DNA of 64,000 bases from Streptomyces sp. NBC_01460 (GTDB lineage Bacteria; Actinomycetota; Actinomycetes; Streptomycetales; Streptomycetaceae): contig NZ_CP109473.1 in assembly GCF_036227405.1 (NCBI RefSeq), positions 6,944,001 to 7,008,000 on the forward strand, given 5' to 3'. Below are positions 47,365 to 57,485 of this stretch, in pieces (position 1 is the first letter of the stretch; each line of letters opens with the position of its first letter). The translations under genes were made by a program, and so were the position numbers. The notes below the pieces were generated by a model, which was not told the DNA's origin, did no database searches, and was given only the letters and a program-made list of their open reading frames with translations.

Positions 47365-47424
47365 GCACAGGACTGTCCTGGCGGTGCGCACACCGCACAG
47401 GACTGTCCTGGCGGTGCGCACACA
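47365..47424. promoter_or_regulatory. Tandem palindromic repeat, candidate AraC operator
   Basis: Two 30-base units (47365-47394, 47395-47424) identical except for the last base. Each contains the palindrome CAGGAC-T-GTCCTG (47368-47380 and 47398-47410), so the two sites are about three helical turns apart on the same face. They lie between the divergent hydrolase and AraC genes. Confidence 0.7.
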
Positions 47425-47512
47425 CACGGCTGTCCACCCGGGGTGGCACGCGGATTCCGGGGGCGCGGCACCCGATGGCCGATAATGCGATTTCTCAGGG
47501 TGGGGGAGCCAC

Positions 47513-48493
47513 ATGCTGCTGCTGGACACGAACGCCGTGCCTCGGGCCGACCGCGTGGAGGCGTTCCGTCACGCGCTGACCCACGCCTCCGTCCCCAACC
47601 ACATCGTCCACGAGGAGCCGGAGACGGGGATCCAGGCGCGTATGCACCTGTGGCGGGTCGGTGCGCTCGACCTGTTCACGTCCCACAACACCGGGTTCAC
47701 GCTGACGCGTACCGCCCGGCACGTACGGCAGGAGAGCCGGCCGATCGTTGCCGTCTCCCTGCAGACCCGGGGGTGCGCCCACGCCGAGATCGACGGTGAG
47801 CAGGGGATCGTCGCCCCGGACAGCATCTGTCTGTTCAACGAGATGACACCCCGCGCGTTCGGATGGACGGGCCAGGGGGCGTCCCGGGCCGTGCTGATCG
47901 AGTTCGACCGGCTGGGCCTGCCGATGGAAGCCCTGCGGAACACCACCTTCCGGCTGAGGGCGAGCCCGCTGCACGACCTGGTGCTGCACCATGTGAGAGC
48001 CCTGTGGCGGGACCCGGACGGATGGGCCGCCGACCCCGGCGCCCCGGCCCTGGCGAACGCGACCGTCGAACTGGTGCGGGCCCTGCTGGTGTCGGCCTCG
48101 CAGGACGGCGGTCCGCTCACCCGGGAGGTCATGGACGACACGCTCCTCACCCGCATGCTGGCATACGCGCGCCGCCATCTCGCCGACCACGACCTCGGCG
48201 CCGAACGGATCGCCGCCGAGCACCACATCTCGGTGCGCCACCTCTACGAGGTCTTCCGGCGTGCGGGGCTCAGCATGGAGCAGTGGATCATCTCCGAGCG
48301 GCTGGAAGGGGCCCGGAACATGCTCGCGTCCCCGGGCCCCGGCCGCCCCACCGTCGCGGCTGTCGCCCGGAGGTGGGGGTTCGTGAACGCCGGCCATTTC
48401 ACCCGCAGGTTCCGGACGGCCTACGGTCTGACCCCTGGTGAATGGCGCAGGGCATGTGAGGACCACGCGGCTGCGCCACCGGAGAACAGCTGA
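47513..48493 (+). CDS. AraC-family transcriptional regulator
   Basis: 326 residues from ATG 47513 (GGGGGAG upstream). The N-terminal ligand-binding half belongs to the AraC_binding_2 type (VSLQTRGCAHAEIDGEQGIVAPDSI). The C-terminal AraC double helix-turn-helix includes DLGAERIAAEHHISVRHLYEVFR and VAAVARRWGFVNAGHFTRRFRTAYGLTPGEWRR. It probably controls the divergent alpha/beta hydrolase gene through the repeats at 47365-47424. Confidence 0.93.
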   Translation: MLLLDTNAVPRADRVEAFRHALTHASVPNHIVHEEPETGIQARMHLWRVGALDLFTSHNTGFTLTRTARHVRQESRPIVAVSLQTRGCAHAEIDGEQGIVAPDSICLFNEMTPRAFGWTGQGASRAVLIEFDRLGLPMEALRNTTFRLRASPLHDLVLHHVRALWRDPDGWAADPGAPALANATVELVRALLVSASQDGGPLTREVMDDTLLTRMLAYARRHLADHDLGAERIAAEHHISVRHLYEVFRRAGLSMEQWIISERLEGARNMLASPGPGRPTVAAVARRWGFVNAGHFTRRFRTAYGLTPGEWRRACEDHAAAPPENS

Positions 48494-48553
48494 CGTGCGT
48501 GCCGGGCACCGCGTGATCGTGCGTCCGGTACGGGTGCCCTGCCGCGCGACGGG

Positions 48554-49531
48554 TCAGCCACCGACGCCGGTGCCGCTCCGGTTCCGCGACCGGCGCCACT
48601 CGCGGGGCGACACCCCGTACGCCTCCTTGAAGACGCGGCTGAAGTGGCTCGCGCTGGTGAAGCCCCAGCGATGGGCGATGGCCGCGACGGTCACCGACCT
48701 GTTCCTGGGGCGGGCGAGGTCCTTCCGGCACTGTTCGAGGCGGTTGACCCGGAGCCAGTCGCCGAGACCGATCCCCGACCGGGCCAGGATCGTGTAGAGG
48801 TAACGCACCGATATGTGGTGGGCGCGGGCGATACGGGCAGCGCTCAGGTCGTGCTCGGCGAGATGCGCGCGCATGTACTCCGTGATCCGGTACTGCAGGG
48901 TCGACTCGAGCGGTTCACGGGCGAGGCGCGAGTCGCCGATGCAGGTGGCGAGCACCGCCCGCAGCAGGTCGACACCGGGTTGTTCCACGGCTCCGGTCTG
49001 CTGGGCGTCCATGCGCAGCCGGGTGTCGGCGAGGCGCGCGAAGTACGTCGACGCGAGATCGGCGACCGGGTGGTCCCGGCTCAGACACACCGCCGTGACC
49101 TTGCTCAAGGCGGACGCCGGCAGGGCCAGATCCCGGCGGGGGACGCGGAAGTAGTACTGATCGATCCCGCCCTCGTTCACCAGGGTGTACGGCTCGGTGG
49201 TGTCGTAGACCGCGAGGTCACCCGGGTGCAGCACCGCTTCCCTGCCGTCCTGCACCACCATGCTCGATCCGGAGACCTGGAGGCTGAGGAAGACGCTGGG
49301 CTCGAGGTCGTCGCGCACCAGTGACGGCGTGCGCCGGATGACGGTCGCGTTGGACCTCACCGAGCAGATGCTCATGGCTCCGACGTCGCTGATCGTGCCG
49401 ACCGCCCGGATCCGCTCCTGCTCCGGATGGTGCTGGATGTCCACGCGGACGACGCGTTCCCAGATGACGTCGCGTATGACCTCGGCCCTGTCGGCCGGTG
49501 GTATGTGGGTCGTGTCGAACGTGATGCTCAT
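48554..49531 (-). CDS. AraC-family transcriptional regulator (paralogous to the previous one)
   Basis: 325 residues from ATG 49531, preceded by a G-rich run. It has the same domain plan as the convergent regulator: an N-terminal binding half (SVFLSLQVSGSSMVVQDGREAVLHPGDL) and a C-terminal AraC helix-turn-helix (DLSAARIARAHHISVRYLYTILA; VAAIAHRWGFTSASHFSRVFKEAYGVSPREWRR). The two genes face each other with 60 bases between them and probably arose by duplication of a common ancestor. Target unknown. Confidence 0.92.
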   Translation of the reverse strand: MSITFDTTHIPPADRAEVIRDVIWERVVRVDIQHHPEQERIRAVGTISDVGAMSICSVRSNATVIRRTPSLVRDDLEPSVFLSLQVSGSSMVVQDGREAVLHPGDLAVYDTTEPYTLVNEGGIDQYYFRVPRRDLALPASALSKVTAVCLSRDHPVADLASTYFARLADTRLRMDAQQTGAVEQPGVDLLRAVLATCIGDSRLAREPLESTLQYRITEYMRAHLAEHDLSAARIARAHHISVRYLYTILARSGIGLGDWLRVNRLEQCRKDLARPRNRSVTVAAIAHRWGFTSASHFSRVFKEAYGVSPREWRRSRNRSGTGVGG

Positions 49532-49703
49532 AGGTCCCCCCTGGCCGGTGCCGCCGGCGGACCGACGGGACCGGACGACTCCCTCCGCAGCCCCCGTACG
49601 GAAGCGCAGAGTAGTCACGGAGCATCCCCCGGCTGAAGGCCTCCCGCACTCAGGGAGACGTCCTCCGCACGCTCGGAACAGAGTTGCCACCGGGGTGGAA
49701 CGG

Positions 49704-51422
<1,719 letters not shown>

Positions 51423-51556
51423 TCACGGAGGGCGCCGTCGCGTTTCCGGCGTGTTTCATTGCGTGAAGGTGACCGAAACCTCACCGTGAACGGAGGGGCC
51501 GCCTCCGCCGGGTCCGCCGTCGCGGGCCGGCCCGGCGGAGGCGCCGGCGGCCGGGA

Positions 51557-52792
51557 CTACGGCGTCACCTCGTTCCCGCCGAAGGTCACGACCAGGTGGC
51601 CGTCCGAGGCGAACGACCAGTCCATGGCGCCGGTGTACGCGGAGCAGCCGGATCCGTTCGATCCGGTCCAGAACTGGTTGGAGCTGTCGGCGTCCCCCAC
51701 GGTCTTGTCGTTGGAACCGTCGTCCTTGCGGCAGGAGATGTTGTTCCGGAACACCGAAGTGCCCTTGTCGAAGGAGAAGTTTCGCTCGGCGTTGTCGATG
51801 CCGACGTTGTCCGACACCGTCATCGACCCGGGGTTGCTGTTGTAGGTGAATCCGTGGTGGCCGTTGTCGTAGGCGATGTTGCGCCGGACGACGTGGTCCA
51901 CCTCGATGTCGTCGCCGCCCAGCTTGAAGCCGTTGCGGTCGCCGTCCTCGTTCACGGTCCCGTCGGAGAGGGTGCCGTTGCTGTACGAGAGGGAGTCCTC
52001 GATGGTCACCGGGCCGATGGGGCCCGTGTCCGTCTTGGTGTAGAGGTCCCAGCCGTCGTCGATGTTGTGGTGGGAGACCGTGTAGCGGAAGACGTTGCCG
52101 GGGCCGGAGGTGAGCTTCGACGCGAAGCCGTCGGCGTCCTCGCCGTCGGAGTCGGCGTTGTCGTGCGACTCCGAGCTCAGGATGAGGTTGTCGGACGGCC
52201 ACTCGTCGTCGGGGGTGTCGGAGGCGATCCGCGAGATCTGCAGGCCGGAGTCGTGGTTGAAGCGCGTCACGACGTGCTCGACGACGTTGTGGCTGCCGCC
52301 GACGAAGATGCCGTTGTCGCCGGCGTGCTCGACGACGATGCCGTCCACGTGCCAGTACGCGCCGTTCACGGCGAGCCCGCGGTTGGCCGGGTCCTCGCTC
52401 ATGGCCGAGAAGTTCAGGACCGGGCGCTCGCCGGGGTAGGCGGCCAGCGTGGTGCGGGCGTTCGCGGAGCCGTCGTTGCCCGGCGGGATGGTGACCGTCT
52501 CGGCGTACGCGTACGTCCCGCCACGGAGGTAGATCGTCCCGCCGGAGGTGACACGGCCGATCGCCGCGGCCAGCGTCGTCGGGTCCGCCTCCGTCCCGGC
52601 CGCGTCGGCGGCGCCGTCCGGCGCCACGTACAGGGCGTCGGCGGCCACCGCTGCCGGGGCGCCGGCCGCGCTTCTTCCGGCGGCCGCCGGCCCGGGGGCG
52701 GACGTGGCCTGCGCCATGGTGCCGGACAGTGCGACCAGTGAGCCGGCCAGCAGGCCGACGCATGCGATGACGGGCTTGGTCTTCTTCTGCAT
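51557..52792 (-). CDS. Secreted right-handed beta-helix protein, pectate-lyase-like (PL9 type)
   Basis: 411 residues from ATG 52792 with GGAG upstream. A signal peptide (QKKTKPVIACVGLLAGSLVALSGTMAQA) and an Ala-rich linker are followed by ALYVAPDGAADAAGTEADPTTLAAAI, the usual start of family 9 pectate lyases and related beta-helix enzymes, then parallel beta-helix repeats with many Asp/Asn (DADGFASKL, NIDDGWDLYTKTDTG, EDGDRNGFKLGGDD), consistent with Ca2+-dependent catalysis. It should act on plant pectin outside the cell. A promoter with an operator-like palindrome lies upstream. Confidence 0.88.
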   Translation of the reverse strand: MQKKTKPVIACVGLLAGSLVALSGTMAQATSAPGPAAAGRSAAGAPAAVAADALYVAPDGAADAAGTEADPTTLAAAIGRVTSGGTIYLRGGTYAYAETVTIPPGNDGSANARTTLAAYPGERPVLNFSAMSEDPANRGLAVNGAYWHVDGIVVEHAGDNGIFVGGSHNVVEHVVTRFNHDSGLQISRIASDTPDDEWPSDNLILSSESHDNADSDGEDADGFASKLTSGPGNVFRYTVSHHNIDDGWDLYTKTDTGPIGPVTIEDSLSYSNGTLSDGTVNEDGDRNGFKLGGDDIEVDHVVRRNIAYDNGHHGFTYNSNPGSMTVSDNVGIDNAERNFSFDKGTSVFRNNISCRKDDGSNDKTVGDADSSNQFWTGSNGSGCSAYTGAMDWSFASDGHLVVTFGGNEVTP

Positions 52793-52950
52793 CGTTCGTC
52801 TCCAGGTTGGGGGGAATGGCCGGTGGGGGGCCGGAGCGGCGGATCCGGGATGCGGGGGTCTCCCGTCCTTCATGACGTCGGGCGCGGCGATGCCGTCCGT
52901 TCGAGGGTGCGAACGGGCGGTACGGCTGGGTCCCCGGGGTAGGGGTGGTG

Positions 52951-52962
52951 GTAAGCGCTTTC
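52951..52962. promoter_or_regulatory. LacI-type operator candidate over the transcription start of the pectate lyase gene
   Basis: GTAAGCGCTTTC, one mismatch from the perfect palindrome GAAAGCGCTTTC, centred on AGCGCT as in the operators of many LacI-family sugar repressors. It lies just downstream of the predicted -10, so a bound repressor would block transcription. Confidence 0.6.
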
Positions 52963-52967
52963 TCCGG

Positions 52968-52996
52968 ACCGTAGGCGTGTGTCGTGAGCGCGTCAA
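52968..52996 (-). promoter_or_regulatory. Promoter of the pectate lyase gene
   Basis: On the minus strand: -35 TTGACG (52996-52991), exactly 17 bases, -10 TACGGT (52973-52968). The leader to ATG 52792 is about 170 bases. The remainder of the 409-base gap 52793-53201 shows no gene. Confidence 0.65.
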
Positions 52997-53201
52997 GAGT
53001 TGTGTACGTGATGGAGGTTCACTGATCTGAACGTTGTAGGGGTGAGGCCACATAGGTCGGGAACCGTGCGGCGGGCTCGGAGGCGGTACCCGCGGCGGGG
53101 CCGGGCGTGCGGACGAGGGTCCGATCCGTGCGGGATCTCCCCGTGAGGTCGATGTCGGATTCCCGCCAGCCTTCGGGCCCCCGGTGCCCGATCCTGGGAC
53201 C

Positions 53202-54680
53202 ATGCACACCGACACCGAGCGCTGCGTACGGGCCGTACGGTCGAAGGACGCCCGCTTCGACGGATGGTTCTTCACGGCGGTCCTGACCACCCGGATCTAC
53301 TGCCGGCCCAGCTGTCCTGTCGTGCCGCCGAAGGCCAGGAACATGACCTTCTACCCCAGCGCCGCCGCCTGTCAGCAGGCCGGTTTCCGGGCCTGCAAGC
53401 GGTGCCGCCCCGACACCAGCCCCGGCTCCCCGGAGTGGAACTCCCGCGCCGACTCCGTCGCCCGGGCCATGCGCCTCATCCAGGACGGGGTCGTCGACAG
53501 GGAGGGCGTCCCGGGGCTCGCCTCCCGGCTCGGCTACTCCGCGCGCCAGATCGAGCGCCAGCTTCTCGCCGAGCTCGGCGCGGGACCGCTCGCGCTCGCC
53601 CGGTCCCAGCGGGCCCAGACCGCCCGGGTGCTGATCGAGACGACCGGACTCCCCATGGCCGAGGTCGCGTTCGCGGCCGGGTTCTCGTCCGTCCGCACCT
53701 TCAACGACACCGTGCGGGAGGTCTTCGCCCATGCCCCCGGCGAGCTGCGCGCCCGCGCGGCACGCGGCGCCCGGCTGCCGGGCACCACCGCCCCCGGGAT
53801 CATCACCCTGCGGCTGCCCTACCGGGCCCCGCTCACTCCAAGCAACCTCTTCGGTCATCTGGCCGCGACCGCCGTCCCCGGTGTCGAGGAATGGCGTGAA
53901 GGCGCCTACCGCCGCACCCTCACCCTCCCGCACGGCCACGGCATCGTGGCACTGGCCCCGAGGGCCGGCCACATCGACTGCCGGCTCTCGCTCACCGACC
54001 CCCGCGACCTCACCCAGGCGATCAGCCGCTGCCGCAGACTCCTCGACCTGGACGCCGACCCGGTGGCCGTGGACGAGGAGCTGCGCGCGGACCCGCTGCT
54101 CGCCCCCCTGGTCGACGCGGCCCCCGGGCGGCGGGTCCCGCGGACGGTCGACGCGGCGGAGTTCGCCGTACGCGCGGTGCTCGGCCAGCAGGTCTCCACG
54201 GCCGCCGCCCGCACGCACGCGGCCCGCCTGGTCCGTGCCCACGGGGTGCCGGTCGAGGACCCCGAGGGCGGTCTGACCCACCTCTTCCCCACCTCCGGGG
54301 CACTGGCCGGACTCGACCCCGGGACGCTCGCCCTGCCGCGCAGCCGCCGCGCCACGCTCACCGGCCTCGTGAGCGCGCTCGCCGACGGGTCCCTGCACCT
54401 GGGGGAGGGAGCCGACTGGGAGAGGAGCCGTGCGGAACTGGCCGCGCTGCCCGGCTTCGGCCCCTGGACGGTCGAGGTCGTCGCCATGCGGGCCCTCGGT
54501 GACCCGGACGCCTTCCTCCCCACCGACCTGGGGATCCGCAGGGCGGCCGAACAGCTCGGCCTCCCGGCGACCCCCGCGGCGCTCACCGCACGCGCCGCCC
54601 GCTGGCGGCCGTGGCGCGCGTACGCCGTGCAGTACCTGTGGACCGTCGACGACCACCCCATCAACCACCTGCCCGCGTGA
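53202..54680 (+). CDS. alkA: Ada-AlkA fusion: methylphosphotriester sensor and 3-methyladenine DNA glycosylase
   Basis: 492 residues. Three domains: the N-terminal Ada zinc domain with all four cysteines (Cys34, Cys38, Cys65, Cys68; Cys38 is the methyl acceptor in this type), an AraC-like helix-turn-helix (about 85-185), and a C-terminal AlkA glycosylase with AlkA_N (about 195-300) and the HhH-GPD domain (LGQQVSTAAART; LPGFGPWTVEVVAMRALGDPDAF, catalytic Asp in PTDLG region). It senses alkylation damage, activates its own regulon and removes alkylated bases. ATG 53202; a GTG at 53184 is possible. The ogt gene follows after 19 bases. Confidence 0.95.
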   Translation: MHTDTERCVRAVRSKDARFDGWFFTAVLTTRIYCRPSCPVVPPKARNMTFYPSAAACQQAGFRACKRCRPDTSPGSPEWNSRADSVARAMRLIQDGVVDREGVPGLASRLGYSARQIERQLLAELGAGPLALARSQRAQTARVLIETTGLPMAEVAFAAGFSSVRTFNDTVREVFAHAPGELRARAARGARLPGTTAPGIITLRLPYRAPLTPSNLFGHLAATAVPGVEEWREGAYRRTLTLPHGHGIVALAPRAGHIDCRLSLTDPRDLTQAISRCRRLLDLDADPVAVDEELRADPLLAPLVDAAPGRRVPRTVDAAEFAVRAVLGQQVSTAAARTHAARLVRAHGVPVEDPEGGLTHLFPTSGALAGLDPGTLALPRSRRATLTGLVSALADGSLHLGEGADWERSRAELAALPGFGPWTVEVVAMRALGDPDAFLPTDLGIRRAAEQLGLPATPAALTARAARWRPWRAYAVQYLWTVDDHPINHLPA

Positions 54681-54699
54681 GGGCGTGAAGGCGAGAACC

Positions 54700-55218
54700 A
54701 TGACCACCGCATCCACGGTGACCAGGCAGCACACGGTCATCGACAGCCCGTACGGGGATCTCACCCTGGTCGCGACGGACGGAGTGCTGTCCGGCCTGTA
54801 CATGACCGGGCAACGGCACCGCCCGGCCGAGGAGACCTTCGGCGTACCGGACCCGGGGCCCTTCCTGGAGGCCGCCCGCCAGCTCGACGCCTACTTCGCG
54901 GGCGGGCTGACGGAATTCGACCTGCCGCTGCGCCTGGAGGGCACCCCCTTCCAGCGCGGCGTCTGGGCCGAGCTCGTACGGATCCCGTACGGCGAGACCC
55001 GCTCCTACGGCGAACTGGCCGACCGCCTCGGGAAGCCCGGCGCCTCCCGTGCGGTGGGCCTGGCGAACGGCAGGAACCCGGTGGGGATCATCGTCCCCTG
55101 CCACCGCGTCGTCGGAGCCTCGGGGAGCCTGACCGGGTACGGCGGCGGGCTGGACCGCAAGCAGCGGCTCCTGTCCTTCGAGCGGGGTACGGAGGACGAG
55201 GTGCCCGCCCTGTTCTGA
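54700..55218 (+). CDS. ogt: Methylated-DNA-protein-cysteine methyltransferase
   Basis: 172 residues. The acceptor site IVPCHRVV puts the reactive Cys at 134. GTPFQRGVWAELVRIPYGETRSYGELA is the conserved active-site helix-turn-helix. It removes alkyl groups from O6-alkylguanine in a suicide reaction. It follows the ada-alkA gene by 19 bases in the same operon, the standard adaptive-response arrangement of actinobacteria. Confidence 0.96.
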   Translation: MTTASTVTRQHTVIDSPYGDLTLVATDGVLSGLYMTGQRHRPAEETFGVPDPGPFLEAARQLDAYFAGGLTEFDLPLRLEGTPFQRGVWAELVRIPYGETRSYGELADRLGKPGASRAVGLANGRNPVGIIVPCHRVVGASGSLTGYGGGLDRKQRLLSFERGTEDEVPALF

Positions 55219-55270
55219 GCGGGGGCGGACGGGGCCGGACACCCGCCCCGTCCGGCGGACCGCCGTCGGC

Positions 55271-55855
55271 TCAGCCCGTGAAGATCTCGACGACCGACCA
55301 GATCGCGAGGCCGAGCATGCAGACACCGCCGATGCGCTGCACCGTCTTCAGCGGCACCCGCTTGGCGATGAACCGTCCCGCCAGGAGGGCCAGCGCGGAC
55401 ACCGACATCAGGGCGATGGCCGAACCGATCGCCGTCGACCAGGCGCCGTTGCTCGCGGCGAGGTTCGCGGTGGTGATCTGGGTCAGGTCGCCCCACTCGC
55501 TGATGAAGACCGCCATGAAGGCGGTCGAGTAGACCGGCCAGAAGCCGGTGACGGTCTTGACCTCCTCGTCCTCGTCGTCGTCCCCGCCACCGCTGCGCAG
55601 CAGCATGAACGCGCCGAACGCGAAGAGGACGGCGGAGACCAGCTTGACGATCCAGTCGGGGAGCAGGCCGATCAGCCCGCCCGCCCCGACCGCGATGGCG
55701 ACGTGCACGATGAACGCGGACGACGTACCGAACCAGACGTAGAGCGGGCGCATACGCGTGCCCATGGCCAGCGAGGCGAACATCGTCTTGTCGGGGAGCT
55801 CCGCGAGGAAGATCAGCCCGAAGGCGGTGAGGATCGCCAGGGGGTCGAGATGCAT
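55271..55855 (-). CDS. GDT1/UPF0016 (TMEM165) cation transporter
   Basis: 194 residues with about six membrane segments in two homologous halves. The family motif E-x-G-D-(K/R)-(T/S) appears twice, as ELPDKT in the first half (Pro in place of Gly) and EWGDLT in the second, joined by an acidic loop (GGGDDDEDEE). Members export Mn2+ or Ca2+. A yybP-ykoY Mn2+ riboswitch directly upstream (55981-56079) makes Mn2+ the likely substrate and signal. ATG 55855. Confidence 0.93.
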   Translation of the reverse strand: MHLDPLAILTAFGLIFLAELPDKTMFASLAMGTRMRPLYVWFGTSSAFIVHVAIAVGAGGLIGLLPDWIVKLVSAVLFAFGAFMLLRSGGGDDDEDEEVKTVTGFWPVYSTAFMAVFISEWGDLTQITTANLAASNGAWSTAIGSAIALMSVSALALLAGRFIAKRVPLKTVQRIGGVCMLGLAIWSVVEIFTG

Positions 55856-55948
55856 TCCGGGTGGCTTTCTGTGAGAGCCGGGCCCCGGGCCTTCCGCGAA
55901 GTGCCACAGGGGCTTTTCGGAGGACCACTCGGCCCGGCACGACGGCGG

Positions 55949-55967
55949 CGCCCGCAGGACGCGGGCG
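55949..55967 (-). terminator. Hairpin in the expression platform of the Mn2+ riboswitch
   Basis: Perfect 7-bp stem CGCCCGC/GCGGGCG around a 5-base loop, just 3' of the aptamer and about 95 bases before the transporter start. It could be an intrinsic terminator or part of an alternative pairing; the first base of the downstream sequence GTCAGGTATGAC offers a competing stem at 55969-55980. Confidence 0.5.
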
Positions 55968-55980
55968 TGTCATACCTGAC

Positions 55981-56079
55981 CGAAGGTCTCGCCCACCCGT
56001 AAGGATCTACGAGCCCGGCCACCGGGAACCCGAGGGCTCCAGTGTGTCGACGACCGGTTTGCGGGGCTACTCCCCTTCG
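55981..56079 (-). promoter_or_regulatory. yybP-ykoY (Mn2+) riboswitch aptamer
   Basis: Read on the minus strand, the element starts CGAAGGGGAGTAGC (56079-56066) and ends GAGACCTTCG (55990-55981). CGAAGG and CCTTCG pair as P1, and both GGGGAGTAG and the GAGACCTT closing segment are diagnostic of this class, as is the internal GTCGTCGACAC loop. It lies 126 bases upstream of the GDT1/UPF0016 transporter gene, a known regulon member of this riboswitch. It should switch expression on with high Mn2+. Confidence 0.9.
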
Positions 56080-56171
56080 CAGCCGTCAACACTACCCCAC
56101 CCGACCTGCGGGGCGGCCGCTCGGTACAGTCCTACGGTGATCATCCGCGCCGTCCCCCGGAGTGCACCCGT

Positions 56172-56582
56172 ATGAGCCGCCGTCCTCGCAAGGCCGCCGC
56201 GGCCGGGCCCTCCCGCCCCACCGTCAGCGTCTGCCGGGGCTGCTGCTGCGGCACCGGGAAGATCCCCGGAGTGGACCACGCGGGCCAGCTCGCGCAGCTG
56301 CGGCAGTCCCTCGACGGGGCCGCGACCGTCCGCGCGGTGGAGTGCCTCGACGCGTGCGAGCACGGCAACGTCATCGTCGTACAGCCCTCCGCCGAGGGGC
56401 GCCGCGCGGGCGGCCGCCCCGTATGGCTCGGGCTGGTCAACGACCCGCACGCCGTCTCCGACATCGCCACGTGGGCGGGGGAGGGCGGACCCGGCCTCGC
56501 GGACCCGCCGGAGATCCTCGACCTGTACGCCTTCAGCCCCTCGCGCCGGATCCGGGCCGGACTGGACGGCGAAGGCGCGTGA
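56172..56582 (+). CDS. Thioredoxin-like [2Fe-2S] ferredoxin-domain protein
   Basis: 136 residues from ATG 56172. The Fe-S cysteines are seen as CRGCCCG near residues 21-27 and CLDAC near 58-62, the spacing of thioredoxin-fold ferredoxins (as in the (2Fe-2S) ferredoxin or NuoE-like group). A small electron carrier or sensor; partner unknown. The stop overlaps the next start as GTGA, linking it to a GH16 lipoprotein gene. Confidence 0.8.
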   Translation: MSRRPRKAAAAGPSRPTVSVCRGCCCGTGKIPGVDHAGQLAQLRQSLDGAATVRAVECLDACEHGNVIVVQPSAEGRRAGGRPVWLGLVNDPHAVSDIATWAGEGGPGLADPPEILDLYAFSPSRRIRAGLDGEGA

Positions 56583-57469
56583 CGGACCGGGCACACGGCG
56601 GGAGCGGGGCGAGGAACCGGCTGACCCGCGTGGCGTCGGTGCTTGCGCTCGGCGCGCTGCTGAGCGGATGCGGGTCCGCTCCCCCGCACACGGGGCCTCC
56701 CGCAGCCGGGGACGGGCCCTTCTGGCAGGCCGAGTTCGACGGGGCCGCGGGCACCCGGCCCCCGGAGGGATCCTGGACGACCGAGACGGGGAACCGGGAC
56801 GCCGAGGGCTGGGGCAACGACGAGCTGCAGTACTACACGGACGACGCGGCCAACTCCGCCCTCGACGGCGCCGGCCACCTCGTGATCTCCGCCCGGCCCG
56901 CCCCCGCAGGGTCCGAGCTGCCCTGCTGGACGCGGGAGTTCTGCACCTGGACGTCGGCCCGCCTGACCACCGAGGGCAGGACCGCACTCACGCACGGACG
57001 CGTGGAGGTCCGCGCGAAGCTGCCCACCGGCACCGGACTCCTGCCGGCGATCTGGATGCTGGGCGACAACGGGGTCGAGTGGCCCGGACAGGGCGAGATC
57101 GACATCTGCGAGGTGGTCGGCGGGGAACCGCGCACGGTGTACGGCACCGCGCACGGGCCGACCTACTTCAACGAGAACGGGATCGGCGGCTCCACCCCCC
57201 TCGCGGCCGACGCCTCGGAGGGGTTCCACACCTACGCCGTCGACAAGCGACCGCGCCGCATCACCTGGTCCGTCGACGGGGAGCCGTACTTCACGCTGAC
57301 CCCGTCGACGCTGCCCTCACCCCGTGACTGGGTCTTCGAACAGGACATGCACCTGTTGCTCAACATCGCCGTCGGAGGCGACTGGCCCGGCCCCCCCGAC
57401 ACCTCGACGCCGTCCCCCGCGTCGATGACGGTCGACTACGTGCGCTTCTACGGCACGGGCCGCGCATGA
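56579..57469 (+). CDS. GH16 family glycoside hydrolase lipoprotein
   Basis: 296 residues from GTG 56579. Lipoprotein signal with LLSGC lipobox. Family 16 core with the catalytic GEIDICE: nucleophile Glu173, helper Asp175 and acid/base Glu178. WGNDELQYYTDDAANS and LTHGRVEVRAKLPTG are also typical. It cleaves beta-1,3(-1,4)-glucans such as laminarin, lichenan or fungal wall glucan, from the outer face of the membrane. The 4-base overlap with the ferredoxin gene is unexpected. Confidence 0.92.
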   Translation: MTDRAHGGSGARNRLTRVASVLALGALLSGCGSAPPHTGPPAAGDGPFWQAEFDGAAGTRPPEGSWTTETGNRDAEGWGNDELQYYTDDAANSALDGAGHLVISARPAPAGSELPCWTREFCTWTSARLTTEGRTALTHGRVEVRAKLPTGTGLLPAIWMLGDNGVEWPGQGEIDICEVVGGEPRTVYGTAHGPTYFNENGIGGSTPLAADASEGFHTYAVDKRPRRITWSVDGEPYFTLTPSTLPSPRDWVFEQDMHLLLNIAVGGDWPGPPDTSTPSPASMTVDYVRFYGTGRA

Positions 57470-57485
57470 CCGGCCGGCGGACCCG

